A stretch of DNA of 44,113 bases, from contig NZ_JAUSKL010000065.1 of NCBI RefSeq assembly GCF_030646925.1, positions 1 through 44,113 of the forward strand. The letters run 5' to 3'. Under the pieces are notes generated by a model. It saw nothing but the letters and a program-made list of their open reading frames with translations. It had not been told where the DNA came from and made no database searches. Position 1 is the stretch's first letter. Each line of letters begins with the position of its first letter. This document shows positions 17,427 to 25,084 of the stretch, one piece after another. Source of the stretch: Candidatus Binatus sp. (lineage in GTDB: Bacteria > Desulfobacterota > Binatia > Binatales > Binataceae). Position numbers and translations under genes: made by a program.

Positions 17427-17702
17427 TCAAATATACGGAATATAATTCCTGAGCGAACTCAACAGCGCCGCCACGTCGGCTTCCTCGCCGAGATCGCGCA
17501 CCAGGATTTCGTGGTACCCCCTGATTCGCCCGCGCTCCTGGCTTTCCGGCGGCTCCGCCAAAAGCGATTGAAAATCCTTGAGTATCGCCTGCGTTTCGAG
17601 TTTCTTCTTGACCGGAATCGTATCGTCATCGACCGCGATCAGCAGGCGGATATGGTCGATCATGCGATTCATCACGGCGAAGTCGCTGCGGTCTTTTTCC
17701 AT
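17427..17702 (-). CDS. Small soluble protein, unknown
   Basis: About 91 residues, highly charged and helical (MEKDRSDFAVMNRMIDHIRL, later KKKLETQAILKDFQSLL), with no membrane segment or recognisable motif. It lies 18 bases after the zinc-ribbon gene and 54 bases before the dehydrogenase, on the same strand and in the same apparent unit. An alternative start two codons upstream (17708) cannot be excluded. Function unknown. Confidence 0.6.
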   Translation of the reverse strand: MEKDRSDFAVMNRMIDHIRLLIAVDDDTIPVKKKLETQAILKDFQSLLAEPPESQERGRIRGYHEILVRDLGEEADVAALLSSLRNYIPYI

Positions 17703-17726
17703 CGGCAAATCCCCGCGGCGCTGGCG

Positions 17727-18089
17727 TCAATGACCCTCGGGCGGCTCTTCGCCCGCCTGCCACGTGCCCGCGCCGCCGCCCGCGCGCATCGCGGTCCGCA
17801 CGCGCATCACATCTTCGGGCGATTGCCGCCCCGGCATCCCGAGATTGCGCATCAGGGTGTTGGTCATATTCGACGTCAGCCGATCGCGCCACGTCGGCTC
17901 CTCGCCGATTTGCGCGTCGAGGACCACATCGACCTGCCCGCGCGAGAGTCCTTCCGCGATAAAAATATCGACCAGCCCCGCGAGCCCGACCTCACCGCCC
18001 GCGCGCTCGATGATCGCCGCGGCTTTGGCGCACGGCACGCACACACGTTTCAAAAATCTCGCGCTTTTCCGGCAATACTGGCACTTCAT
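17727..18089 (-). CDS. Small protein with an N-terminal zinc-ribbon-like Cys4 motif, unknown
   Basis: A 120-residue protein beginning MKCQYCRKSARFLKRVCVPC, i.e. two CxxC pairs (Cys3/Cys6 and Cys17/Cys20) ten residues apart, a spacing suited to a small zinc ribbon. The rest is helical and hydrophilic, ending in a Gly/Ala/Pro-rich tail. No DNA-binding domain is evident. It heads the minus-strand run through greA. I do not recognise the family. Confidence 0.65.
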   Translation of the reverse strand: MKCQYCRKSARFLKRVCVPCAKAAAIIERAGGEVGLAGLVDIFIAEGLSRGQVDVVLDAQIGEEPTWRDRLTSNMTNTLMRNLGMPGRQSPEDVMRVRTAMRAGGGAGTWQAGEEPPEGH

Positions 18090-18295
18090 CGCGAACGTCC
18101 GAAGCCGGGGATTCTGGCGGTGTGGCGACCCATAAAAGCATTGAAGCGGCCATGCGCCGACTGATCGACGGGCTCGCTTCCGGGTTTGACGTTACTACCC
18201 GTTATTGGAGCCCGCAAGCGCGGCAACGGATCGAGCGGGCTGCTCGCGCCGAGGGCGAAATGATCGCGCAAGAATATCCCGCGAGAATATCCCGA

Positions 18296-18324
18296 TTGAC
18301 ATTTGGCGATTGCGGCACTAAATT
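18296..18324 (+). promoter_or_regulatory. Sigma70-type promoter of the FTR1 gene
   Basis: TTGACA (18296-18301, perfect consensus) and TAAATT (18319-18324, four of six) are separated by exactly 17 bases. Transcription would start at about 18331, the first base of the Fur-like palindrome, 41 bases before the permease start codon. Confidence 0.65.
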
Positions 18325-18330
18325 CGTAAT

Positions 18331-18345
18331 TGAGAATCATTCTCA
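18331..18345. promoter_or_regulatory. Fur-type iron box
   Basis: TGAGAATCATTCTCA is a perfect 7-1-7 inverted repeat, the layout of Fur operators. It sits at the predicted transcription start, so bound Fur-Fe would block polymerase. The gene behind it is an iron permease, which fits iron-repressed uptake. Confidence 0.75.
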
Positions 18346-18371
18346 GAATCGAGACCAATCGAGTACCTACA

Positions 18372-19208
18372 GTGACTCAGACTGTCGCCGCCTATTTCCT
18401 TTATTCGATCGGCATCCTCTTTCGCGAAGGCATGGAAGCGATCCTCGTGATCGTCGCGCTCGCCGCGGGCACGCGCGGCACCCGACGCGATCGTGCGAAC
18501 AGCATTTATTTCGGCGCCGCCCTCGCTGTCATCGCGAGCATCATGCTCGCGTGGGCGGTCAATCACCTCATCAGCGACGACGCGACCGATACGCTCGAAG
18601 GCGTCTTCCAGATTCTCGCCGCGGCGACCCTCTTTTACGTAAGCTCGTGGCTCACCTCGAAGAGCCAATTCAACCGCTGGCGCAAATTTATCAGCCACAA
18701 ACTTGCGAGCGCAGATCGCAGCGCCATTCCGGGCGTCGCGCTGGCGCTGACCGGATTTCTCGCCGTGATGCGCGAGGGCGCGGAGACGATCGTTTTCTTT
18801 CAGGCATTGCGCAACGGCGCGACTGAACTGGCCGAGCAACACGCGATCACCGCCGGCATGATCGCCGCCGCAATCGCTCTCGCCGGAGCCTTCGTGATCG
18901 TCAGGCGGGCCGCCGATCGCATCCCGCTCGGCATCATCTTCAAGGCCACGTCGATCCTGCTCTACGCGATGGCGGTGATTTTCGTAGGCCAGGGCGTCGC
19001 GAGCCTGCAGGAAGCCTCGGTCGTGCCGGCCACCTTCGTCGATTACGCACCGACGGTAGCGATGCTGGGCCTGTTTCCGACGGTCCAGACGCTCGCGGCA
19101 CAGGCGCTCCTGATCATACTGGCGGGCGCGGCAGTCCTGCTTCCGCGCGGCGCTGCGTCACCGGAACTCAGCGAACCGCCGGCGGCGGTGAGTGGCCGCC
19201 TGACTTGA
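18372..19208 (+). CDS. FTR1-family iron permease
   Basis: A 278-residue membrane protein with about seven helices and the two REGxE motifs that define the FTR1/EfeU iron permeases: REGME at 18-22 and REGAE at 134-138. These Glu residues pass ferric iron through the membrane. Start taken as GTG 18372; the frame reaches back to 18330 but that would translate the Fur box. No partner oxidase (EfeO/EfeB-like or multicopper) is adjacent. Its last 41 bases overlap the 3' end of a convergent minus-strand gene. Confidence 0.92.
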   Translation: MTQTVAAYFLYSIGILFREGMEAILVIVALAAGTRGTRRDRANSIYFGAALAVIASIMLAWAVNHLISDDATDTLEGVFQILAAATLFYVSSWLTSKSQFNRWRKFISHKLASADRSAIPGVALALTGFLAVMREGAETIVFFQALRNGATELAEQHAITAGMIAAAIALAGAFVIVRRAADRIPLGIIFKATSILLYAMAVIFVGQGVASLQEASVVPATFVDYAPTVAMLGLFPTVQTLAAQALLIILAGAAVLLPRGAASPELSEPPAAVSGRLT

Positions 19209-19662
19209 GCTGCGGAAGCGCGGCGAGCGCGGAATCGTCGTCGTCGTCACCGCCGAACAGCACGGCTTCCACGTCCGAGGTGAGCTTCTCTGAAATCACC
19301 AGCGCGCGAAATCCCATCCGGGTGCACTGATCGACCATCGTTTCGCGCGCGACCTTGCTATGGCGCGCGCGCTTCAGCACCACGCGCAAATCCTGGCTGC
19401 GATCGAGCAAATCCGACAGGCGCGCAGCGACGATCGCACTCGATGCGCCCTCAGAGGCGAGATCGAGCGCCAGGGCCTGCCGATGCTCGGCCGCCGCCAA
19501 TGCGTTCAGCGCGGCTTTTATTTCGTGGCAGGCGTCTTCGGAATCGTATTCCGAAAACGTCGCGGGATCGCCCGCCCGGGCCGCCAGCGGAACGACCGCG
19601 ATCGTAATGACGATCGAAATAATCAGTAGTAGTGGGAGGAATTCACCGGGGCCTCTCGGCAA
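19168..19662 (-). CDS. Exported helical protein, unknown
   Basis: About 164 residues starting from a TTG at 19662, chosen because it places a signal-like segment (FLPLLLIISIVITIAVVPLA) at the N-terminus with a likely cleavage after ARA. The mature part is helical and charged (SDLLDRSQDLRVVLKRARHS) and carries a run of five Asp near the C-terminus. The frame stays open upstream to 19869, but that region overlaps the ferredoxin gene in another frame and looks non-coding. Overlaps the end of the FTR1 gene on the opposite strand. No family recognised; the start is uncertain. Confidence 0.5.
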   Translation of the reverse strand: MPRGPGEFLPLLLIISIVITIAVVPLAARAGDPATFSEYDSEDACHEIKAALNALAAAEHRQALALDLASEGASSAIVAARLSDLLDRSQDLRVVLKRARHSKVARETMVDQCTRMGFRALVISEKLTSDVEAVLFGGDDDDDSALAALPQLKSGGHSPPPAVR

Positions 19663-19748
19663 TCCCGCGTCCGCCGGAGACGACGATCGTGGCTCTCTAT
19701 CCGCGCCCGGCGCGCAATCCGTGTCAGCGTCCGCCGAGTCCGCCGCGC

Positions 19749-20216
19749 TCAGGCCGCAGTTTCCTCGCCGTAGCCGATCGAGTTCAGGAACAGCTCTTTC
19801 TGGCCGGACGGCATGATGTAAATTCCGTCCCATCCGCAAACCTCTTCGCACAGCAGGCATCCGACGCAAGTCTTTTCGTTGACCTGCACCTTGCCCAGGT
19901 AAACGGTGGTATTGTCAGGCGACGGCGAGATGCAATCGAACGGACATACGTCCACGCATACGCCGCATCCATTGCAATTATCGGGATGCACCACCGCGAC
20001 GGGACGCTCGGCGCGCTTCAGCACGTGAGTCATCTCGCCCAGGTTGTTCATGATCGCGTCGTCGGGACAGATCACGCCGCATGCGCCGCAATCGATGCAC
20101 GAGGCGGCTTCGATGTAATAGACCTTCTTCGAGATGCCGGAAATTGCGCCGGTCGGGCATCGCTTTTCACACGCGCTGCATCCGGTGCAGTTCTCGGCGA
20201 CGATGGTGAATGGCAT
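19749..20216 (-). CDS. Ferredoxin with four [4Fe-4S] cluster motifs
   Basis: A 155-residue ferredoxin with four Cx2Cx2Cx3C motifs: Cys10/13/16/20, 40/43/46/50, 81/84/87/91 and 117/120/123/127. The first three end in the usual CP; the last ends CGWDG instead. Sixteen cysteines can hold four clusters, as in electron-transfer subunits of membrane oxidoreductases. The only neighbour in the unit is a small one-helix membrane protein 27 bases upstream, which may anchor it. No catalytic partner is encoded nearby, so its donor and acceptor are unknown. Confidence 0.9.
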   Translation of the reverse strand: MPFTIVAENCTGCSACEKRCPTGAISGISKKVYYIEAASCIDCGACGVICPDDAIMNNLGEMTHVLKRAERPVAVVHPDNCNGCGVCVDVCPFDCISPSPDNTTVYLGKVQVNEKTCVGCLLCEEVCGWDGIYIMPSGQKELFLNSIGYGEETAA

Positions 20217-20243
20217 TGATTCCTTGCGCGCAGGCGGCTTCGC

Positions 20244-20429
20244 CTACTTCCTCATTTCTTCGATGATGCGCTCGCGATGCCCGTGCTCGATCAGTTGATC
20301 GTTGCGGCGGCCCTGCTTCAAAGCGATGTAGGTGAAAAACATGACCAGCAACATCATCCCGATGATTGGGACGTTGTCGGGCACCGTCAGAATTTCGAGA
20401 AATTGCTGTAAGCCGGTGATATGCTCCAT
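20244..20429 (-). CDS. 61-residue single-helix membrane protein
   Basis: A small protein with a polar N-terminus, one membrane helix at about 20-38 (VPIIGMMLLVMFFTYIALKQ) and a charged, helical C-terminal tail (RRNDQLIEHGHRERIIEEMR). It is immediately upstream of the four-cluster ferredoxin on the same strand and is probably co-transcribed. A membrane anchor or docking partner is a reasonable guess. Not recognised as a named family. Confidence 0.7.
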   Translation of the reverse strand: MEHITGLQQFLEILTVPDNVPIIGMMLLVMFFTYIALKQGRRNDQLIEHGHRERIIEEMRK

Positions 20430-20626
20430 TTGAAACCTCGAGGTCGCGAATTTTTCGCGCTCCGATCGCGGCGCGGGCGCCGGCTCGGACTAGTGATCGA
20501 TTTAACAGAGCCATTAGATGGGGTCAACTTTGCGCCGCGCGCACGAGGCGTTTCGCTTATCCAGCGCGGGCCGTATGCCGATCGTCGCTTGCAGCGCGCG
20601 GGCGCCTTTGTTCAAAGTAGCTAACC

Positions 20627-21385
20627 ATGCCGAATCACGCCGAGACCTCGCCGATACCGGCAGCCGCGCCGCGCGGCATGTTAAGCATCGCGTGGGGCGT
20701 CGCCGCCACCCTGCTCTCGGTGATCTATACCGCAGTGTGCGGGCCGATTGCCGCGACCCTCGCGATGCTCGAGAAGTATCACGCAGTCACAGTCGTGAGC
20801 CGCATCTGGGGCCGCGCCATCATCAATACCTGCGGGATAGATGTTCAGATGGAGGGTCTCGAGAATATCGCGGGACTCAAATCCTTCATCGGCGTCGCGA
20901 ACCACCAGAGCTTCTTCGATATCTTCGCGCTCGCCGCGTACCTGCCCGGAGAACCGCGCTTCGTCGCCAAGAAAGAGTTGCGCCGGATTCCAGCCGTCGG
21001 CTATGCGATGGAACACGGCGGACACGTGATTATCGATCGCGAATCGGGCGGCAAGCAGATTCGCAAGGCAGTCGCGATCATCAAGCGCGGATTCACCGTG
21101 TGCGTGTTCGCGGAGGGGCATCGCTTCAGCGACAATCGCGTGCACGAGTTCAACGACGGCGCCGCGTGGCTCGCGATCCTGACCAAGCTGCCGGTGGTGC
21201 CGATCTCGATCAGCGGATCGGGCGGGTTCTTCCCGCGCGGAGCGAAGATAGTCGTCCCGGGAGGCGCGATGCGTATCGCGATCGGCAAGCCCATTCCGAC
21301 CGAAGGGATGCGCAGCGCCGATCGCACCGAATTGACCCAGCGCCTCGAACAACAGGTGCGCGCAACCTTCACCACCGATGTCTAG
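20627..21385 (+). CDS. plsC: 1-acyl-sn-glycerol-3-phosphate acyltransferase
   Basis: A 252-residue PlsC-family acyltransferase: a hydrophobic N-terminal segment (about 20-48), the catalytic NHQSFFD at 92-98 (His93 and Asp98, the HX4D motif), KKELRRIP at about 115-122, and FAEGHRFS with EGxR at 163-166. It transfers an acyl chain to lysophosphatidic acid to make phosphatidic acid at the inner membrane. It stands alone, divergent from the ferredoxin unit. Substrate specificity within the family cannot be fixed from sequence. Confidence 0.9.
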   Translation: MPNHAETSPIPAAAPRGMLSIAWGVAATLLSVIYTAVCGPIAATLAMLEKYHAVTVVSRIWGRAIINTCGIDVQMEGLENIAGLKSFIGVANHQSFFDIFALAAYLPGEPRFVAKKELRRIPAVGYAMEHGGHVIIDRESGGKQIRKAVAIIKRGFTVCVFAEGHRFSDNRVHEFNDGAAWLAILTKLPVVPISISGSGGFFPRGAKIVVPGGAMRIAIGKPIPTEGMRSADRTELTQRLEQQVRATFTTDV

Positions 21386-21422
21386 CATCGGCTGAGCCAT
21401 CAGTTGCTCCGCTGCTTGCCGA

Positions 21423-21623
21423 CTAAGAGAAGAGCGCGCCGACTAGGTGGAACGGGAACATTATCACGTCGCCAACTGCCCCCAACACTGAGCCAACGGG
21501 TCGGGCGGTGGTAGTAGTTACATTGTCAGTGGTGCGCTCGGCTTGCTGGGACGCACATCCTGCCGCCATAGAAAGAGCGCCGCACATCAGCAATACCGGA
21601 AGAATCTGCTTCGATTTGGACAT
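21423..21623 (-). CDS. Small putative lipoprotein
   Basis: A 66-residue protein with a signal peptide ending in a lipobox (LSMAAGC, Cys at about 23), so it is likely lipid-modified. The mature part is short, Thr-rich (RTTDNVTTTTARP) and ends in a hydrophobic Gly/Val/Phe-rich segment (GAVGDVIMFPFHLVGALFS), a pattern seen in small outer-membrane lipoproteins. Function unknown. It lies 79 bases beyond the VOC gene on the same strand. Confidence 0.7.
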   Translation of the reverse strand: MSKSKQILPVLLMCGALSMAAGCASQQAERTTDNVTTTTARPVGSVLGAVGDVIMFPFHLVGALFS

Positions 21624-21701
21624 TGAACTGCTCCATCGTTCAGTACCTGACTCAAAGGGAGCAATTGCTGTGCCCTTGGTGAATCTTTGAGCTCACCTGA
21701 C

Positions 21702-22076
21702 TCAATCGGCGCTCTTGCGATCGAAGATAAAGAGCGGGACCTGGCTCGCAAGCTTTGGATCGATCGCGAGGACGCGACGGCCCGGCTCCTTTCGGATGTC
21801 GCCGGGCTCCATTCCCGCACTCCTTAGCCTGGATGCGACCTGCTCGACGTCTTCCGCCTCGAGCCACAATCCGATCATCCCCTCGCCCGCAGCATCGATT
21901 GCAGCTTTGACTGAATCGCCCGCCGTCAGCTTGATTTCAGCGTCGCCGACCTTGACGATCGCGGTACTTCCGTCGCCGGACTTCGTCACCGCGAACGAGA
22001 AGTTCTTCGCGTACGTCGATGCCGCGTCGGCAAGATCGGTCGTGGCAATCTCCAGCGTGTCGAGGCGCTTCAGCAT
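21702..22076 (-). CDS. VOC (glyoxalase/bleomycin-resistance fold) family protein
   Basis: A 124-residue single VOC domain: MLKRLDTLEIATTDLADAAS at the start, then GDAEIKLTAG, GMIGLWLEAEDVEQVASRLR and AIDPKLASQVPLFIFD at the end, i.e. two beta-alpha-beta-beta-beta units. The N-terminal metal-ligand His of glyoxalase I is replaced (LEIATTDL), so classical glyoxalase activity is doubtful. Such proteins include methylmalonyl-CoA epimerases and thiol transferases, but function is not assignable here. It ends the unit after the fibre-like gene, ten bases away. Confidence 0.75.
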   Translation of the reverse strand: MLKRLDTLEIATTDLADAASTYAKNFSFAVTKSGDGSTAIVKVGDAEIKLTAGDSVKAAIDAAGEGMIGLWLEAEDVEQVASRLRSAGMEPGDIRKEPGRRVLAIDPKLASQVPLFIFDRKSAD

Positions 22077-22086
22077 GTACCCTACT

Positions 22087-23931
22087 CTATCGCGAAGCTG
22101 AGCCCACTTGAAGCGGCTCCCGGCTGCTTGCTCCCGCTAGCTCCAACTTCGACAATCTTTGCTCGAGCCGTTCGAGTTCGGCGGCTTGCAGTTCATTTTT
22201 GACGATCTCATCGCGCAGGTCTCGCGTCTGCTGCTGCAACTGTTCAGTCTGTCGTTCGTTCTCTTTGGTTTGCTTCTGTAGTTCGTTCAGCAGCATCGAC
22301 GTGAGCATCGAGTAGCGCACCGACTCGACTTTGCCGTCGTCGTTGCGAACTATCAACTCTGGATAAACTCGCTCGACCTCCTCCGCGACCAAGCCATACT
22401 GCTTCGTCTTCTGCTCGTCGTTCTTATAGATGAATGTCACTGGCCGCAACTTCATCAGGCGGTTGGTCGAGGTTCCCATGTCAGAGATATCGTTCTTGTA
22501 TCGGGCCGATGAGACTACAACTCCTAGCCGCCCGCTGCCATTGACTACGACGTCGCTCCCCGTCACGCCGCTGCCGGTGATGCCTGCTATGTAAGTCGCG
22601 GTTTGTTTGCCCGGCGTGCCGATGCGGATAGTGCCCGCGTCGGCCGCGACACCGAGATTGCCGATATCGATGTTGTTGTTGCCGGTAGTGAGATTGAATC
22701 CAGCCTGGTAGCCGAGAGCGGCGTTGTATTGGCCGGTCGTGTTCTTGTACAGGGCTTGAAGGCCGTCCGCCGTGTTGTAGTTGCCAGTGCTGTTGCTGTA
22801 CAGAGCTTGCGCTCCACTCGCGGTGTTCTGGATGCCGGTGGTATTGCTGATTAGAGCCTTCGAACCGCCTGCCGTATTGTTGCGCCCGGTGGTGTTGTTT
22901 ACGAGCGCGGACCACCCGGCGGCAGTATTTTCAGAGCCCGTGCTGTCGAAGTAGAGCGCATTCTCCCCGGTCGCAGTGTTGCTGGAGCCGGTCGTGTTGA
23001 AGCGCAGTGCCTGCGCGCCGGTGGCGGTATTGTAGAGGCCTGTTGTGTTCTTAGACAGGGCGCTTACACCGACCGCGGTGTTCAAGTACCCACTAGTGTT
23101 ACTGCGCAGGGCAGAATCGCCGACCGCAACGTCATGAAAGCCCGTGAGGTTGCTGGAGAGGGAGTCCACGCCATTGGCGGTATTGCCGTAGCCGGTTGTA
23201 TTGCTCTCGAGGGCCGAGAACCCACTCGCGGTATTGTGGTGACCCGTGGTATTGGCGAGGAGCGCGTCCGCGCCCGTAGCGGTATTGTCGTAACCTGTTC
23301 CATTATGTGAGAGAGAATACGCGCCGATAGCGCTGTTGGCGTAGCCCGTTGTGTTGCTCGATAAGGCATTCGCTCCAGCCGCGGTATTGTACAAGCCGCT
23401 AGTGTTGGAGAAGAGCGCTTTATGCCCGTCGGCGGTATTAAAGAAACCGGTCGAGTTGCTGAAGAGAGCATTCACCCCGCTAGCGGTGTTGTACCAGCCG
23501 GTGGTGTTGCTCGACAGAGCTTGCGCACCCGTCGCGGTATTTTGATAACCCGAGGTGTTGAGCTCCAAGGAGTAATATCCGGTTGCGGTATTGTAGTTGC
23601 CGTTGTTGGAAAAGAGCGCCCTGTCGCCATCGGCGGTATTATTGCTGCCAGTGGTGTTGCTATAGAGAGCGTTAACTCCTGTCGCAGTGTTGTAGCTGCC
23701 ACTCGTGTTGTTCAGAAGAGCCTGCGCGCCAATCGCCGTATTCTCCCAACCCAAGTTGCTGCTGGTTAGAGTCAGGTACCCAAGCCCGGTATTGTAAGAG
23801 CCGGTGTTGCCTGTCAGCGCTCCAGTCCCGAGGCTGGTGTTGGTTTGGGCCGACGCGGTAGTCACGCTCGACAGTGCGAAGATTAGAATCGCCGTGATCG
23901 AAAGGAGAAGATTTGTTGCCGTCTTTTTCAT
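22087..23931 (-). CDS. Exported fibre-like protein with 17-residue repeats and a C-terminal S74 intramolecular chaperone domain
   Basis: A 614-residue protein: signal peptide (1-29, ending TASAQ), about 22 repeats of 17 residues with the theme NTAxGxxALxSNTTG (45-433), a linker, and a C-terminal endosialidase-chaperone (peptidase S74) domain starting at about Ser475 (SARYKNDI) with VTFIYKNDEQKTKQYGLVAEEVERVYPEL. A coiled-coil tail follows (about 545-600). In the family the S74 domain trimerises a beta-helical fibre and then cuts itself off at the Ser. Repeats resemble YadA-type head repeats. Start at 23931 (MKKTATNLLL). Likely a secreted or surface trimeric fibre; no phage genes are near. Confidence 0.88.
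   Translation of the reverse strand: MKKTATNLLLSITAILIFALSSVTTASAQTNTSLGTGALTGNTGSYNTGLGYLTLTSSNLGWENTAIGAQALLNNTSGSYNTATGVNALYSNTTGSNNTADGDRALFSNNGNYNTATGYYSLELNTSGYQNTATGAQALSSNTTGWYNTASGVNALFSNSTGFFNTADGHKALFSNTSGLYNTAAGANALSSNTTGYANSAIGAYSLSHNGTGYDNTATGADALLANTTGHHNTASGFSALESNTTGYGNTANGVDSLSSNLTGFHDVAVGDSALRSNTSGYLNTAVGVSALSKNTTGLYNTATGAQALRFNTTGSSNTATGENALYFDSTGSENTAAGWSALVNNTTGRNNTAGGSKALISNTTGIQNTASGAQALYSNSTGNYNTADGLQALYKNTTGQYNAALGYQAGFNLTTGNNNIDIGNLGVAADAGTIRIGTPGKQTATYIAGITGSGVTGSDVVVNGSGRLGVVVSSARYKNDISDMGTSTNRLMKLRPVTFIYKNDEQKTKQYGLVAEEVERVYPELIVRNDDGKVESVRYSMLTSMLLNELQKQTKENERQTEQLQQQTRDLRDEIVKNELQAAELERLEQRLSKLELAGASSREPLQVGSASR
22633..23799 (-). repeat. About 22 tandem 51-bp repeats inside the fibre gene
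   Basis: The coding repeats are 51 bp (17 codons), one unit being 16 codons (SNNTADGDRALFSNNG). Asn-Thr, Gly and Ala-Leu positions are kept while the rest varies, so the copies have diverged at DNA level. The repeat number could vary between strains. Confidence 0.88.
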
Positions 23932-24123
23932 GGACCCACCGTCGCGAAGGTTGTTGCAACCGTGCAATCGAGAGTTGCAGCCCACACTGCGACCGTACAG
24001 ACGTTATGCGGGAACTCTCCTGCCGGATGATGACGCAGGGGTTCATCGCGGCGCAACCGCAAAAGAGGAAGCCCGCAGCGTTCTTTTGAGAACCAACCTT
24101 ATCGGCGATTCGGAAAAGAAGAC

Positions 24124-24150
24124 GGGGCCGGAGAAAGAAGCTCCGGCCCC
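24124..24150 (-). terminator. Intrinsic terminator of the cupredoxin/octaheme operon
   Basis: GGGGCCGGAG (24124-24133) and CTCCGGCCCC (24141-24150) form a perfect 10-bp stem with a 7-base loop. On the minus strand it is followed by a T-rich GTCTTCTTTTCC. It lies about 150 bases past the cupredoxin stop. The 370-base gap 23932-24301 shows no gene. Confidence 0.75.
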
Positions 24151-24301
24151 GCGCACCCCGCCCGCGACAAACACCCCTTCCACGCCCTCGACGAAGCTTT
24201 CGCTTCACCTAAAGCGGAATCGTACTATCAGCCGGGGTCCACGGCGCCGATTCAGCCCTCGCGGCTAATTCGATCTAAAGCTCGGCGCGATCAGATCGCT
24301 A

Positions 24302-25006
24302 TCAGCTTTTGGGCTTCAGCGAAAAGTTCGCGTTGGCCGCGGCGCCATCCTTTACATCGACCTTCTGATCGGCCGTGCCAAGCTTCTCCTGCCATACTTC
24401 GACCGTGTAGTTGCCCGCGGGCACATCCTTGATCGTGAAGTTGCCCTTGTCATCGGTCACCGCGTAGTACGGCGTATCGGTCGCGATCCACCATCCATGC
24501 ATCCAGCCATGAGCGTCGCAAGTTACCTTGATCGCTTCGGGCTTATCGATCTTCTGGCTGATCACCTTCTTGAACTTGGGCTGCGCCATGTTGAAGGAAG
24601 GATTCGCGGTCGAATAGGTGTGGATGTTGTGCAGGATGCCGTCTGAGTTCATGATCTTGATGGTGCTGCCGGCCGGAAACGCCAGCACGTGCGGCACGTA
24701 GTCGCATCCTTTCTGATCGAAGGTCACCTCGGTCGGCTTGGCGTCGCCCTTGGCGCCCTTGACGATCACCACTGCGTTCGCGATCCCGCCGGAGCTATCG
24801 ACGACCAGATCTTCCTCGACGTGCGGATGAAGCGCGCAGACTTCCTTGTCCTTGGTCACTTCGACCTTCTTGGGCGCCGGCGCCGTACCGTCGTATTTGA
24901 CGGTGCCGCTTACCGTGCCGCCAGCCGCGTACACAGGGATAGCGCCAACGCTTGCGGAAAGCGCAAGGCTCCCGCATGCCGCCAGTAAAATCCCAACCTT
25001 TTTCAT
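24302..25006 (-). CDS. Exported cupredoxin-like protein with carboxypeptidase-regulatory-like domain
   Basis: A 234-residue exported protein: signal peptide to about residue 27 (PVYA-AGG), a first beta domain with CALHPHVEE and GCDYVPHVLAF, and a region with ILHNIHTYS and VTCDAHGWMHGWW, where His, Cys-x2-His-x2-Met fit a type-1-like copper centre. A C-terminal DKGNFTIKDVPAGNYTVEVW module is of the carboxypeptidase-regulatory (Greek-key) type. Start at 25006 is favoured because GAGGA lies six bases before it. It follows the octaheme cytochrome by 78 bases and may carry electrons between the b6-like complex and the aa3 oxidase; that role is inference. Confidence 0.78.
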   Translation of the reverse strand: MKKVGILLAACGSLALSASVGAIPVYAAGGTVSGTVKYDGTAPAPKKVEVTKDKEVCALHPHVEEDLVVDSSGGIANAVVIVKGAKGDAKPTEVTFDQKGCDYVPHVLAFPAGSTIKIMNSDGILHNIHTYSTANPSFNMAQPKFKKVISQKIDKPEAIKVTCDAHGWMHGWWIATDTPYYAVTDDKGNFTIKDVPAGNYTVEVWQEKLGTADQKVDVKDGAAANANFSLKPKS

Positions 25007-25084
25007 GTTCATTCCTCGATTCACCTCAGATGGATCAGTTTGTCAGGCAATTGGTTACCACACCAATAATTAGACGATAAAGAC

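Noticed and set aside
18122-18312. Possible short gene (MATHKSIEAAMRRLIDGLAS start) before FTR1
   Set aside because: It runs through the promoter and into the FTR1 gene in another frame with no stop nearby, and no family or ribosome site is visible. Possibly an expressed leader but unsupported.
22633-23799. Regular 51-bp repeats that could be taken for a CRISPR or minisatellite array
   Set aside because: They are in frame, encode a 17-residue protein repeat and have diverged at synonymous and variable positions; there are no unique spacers.
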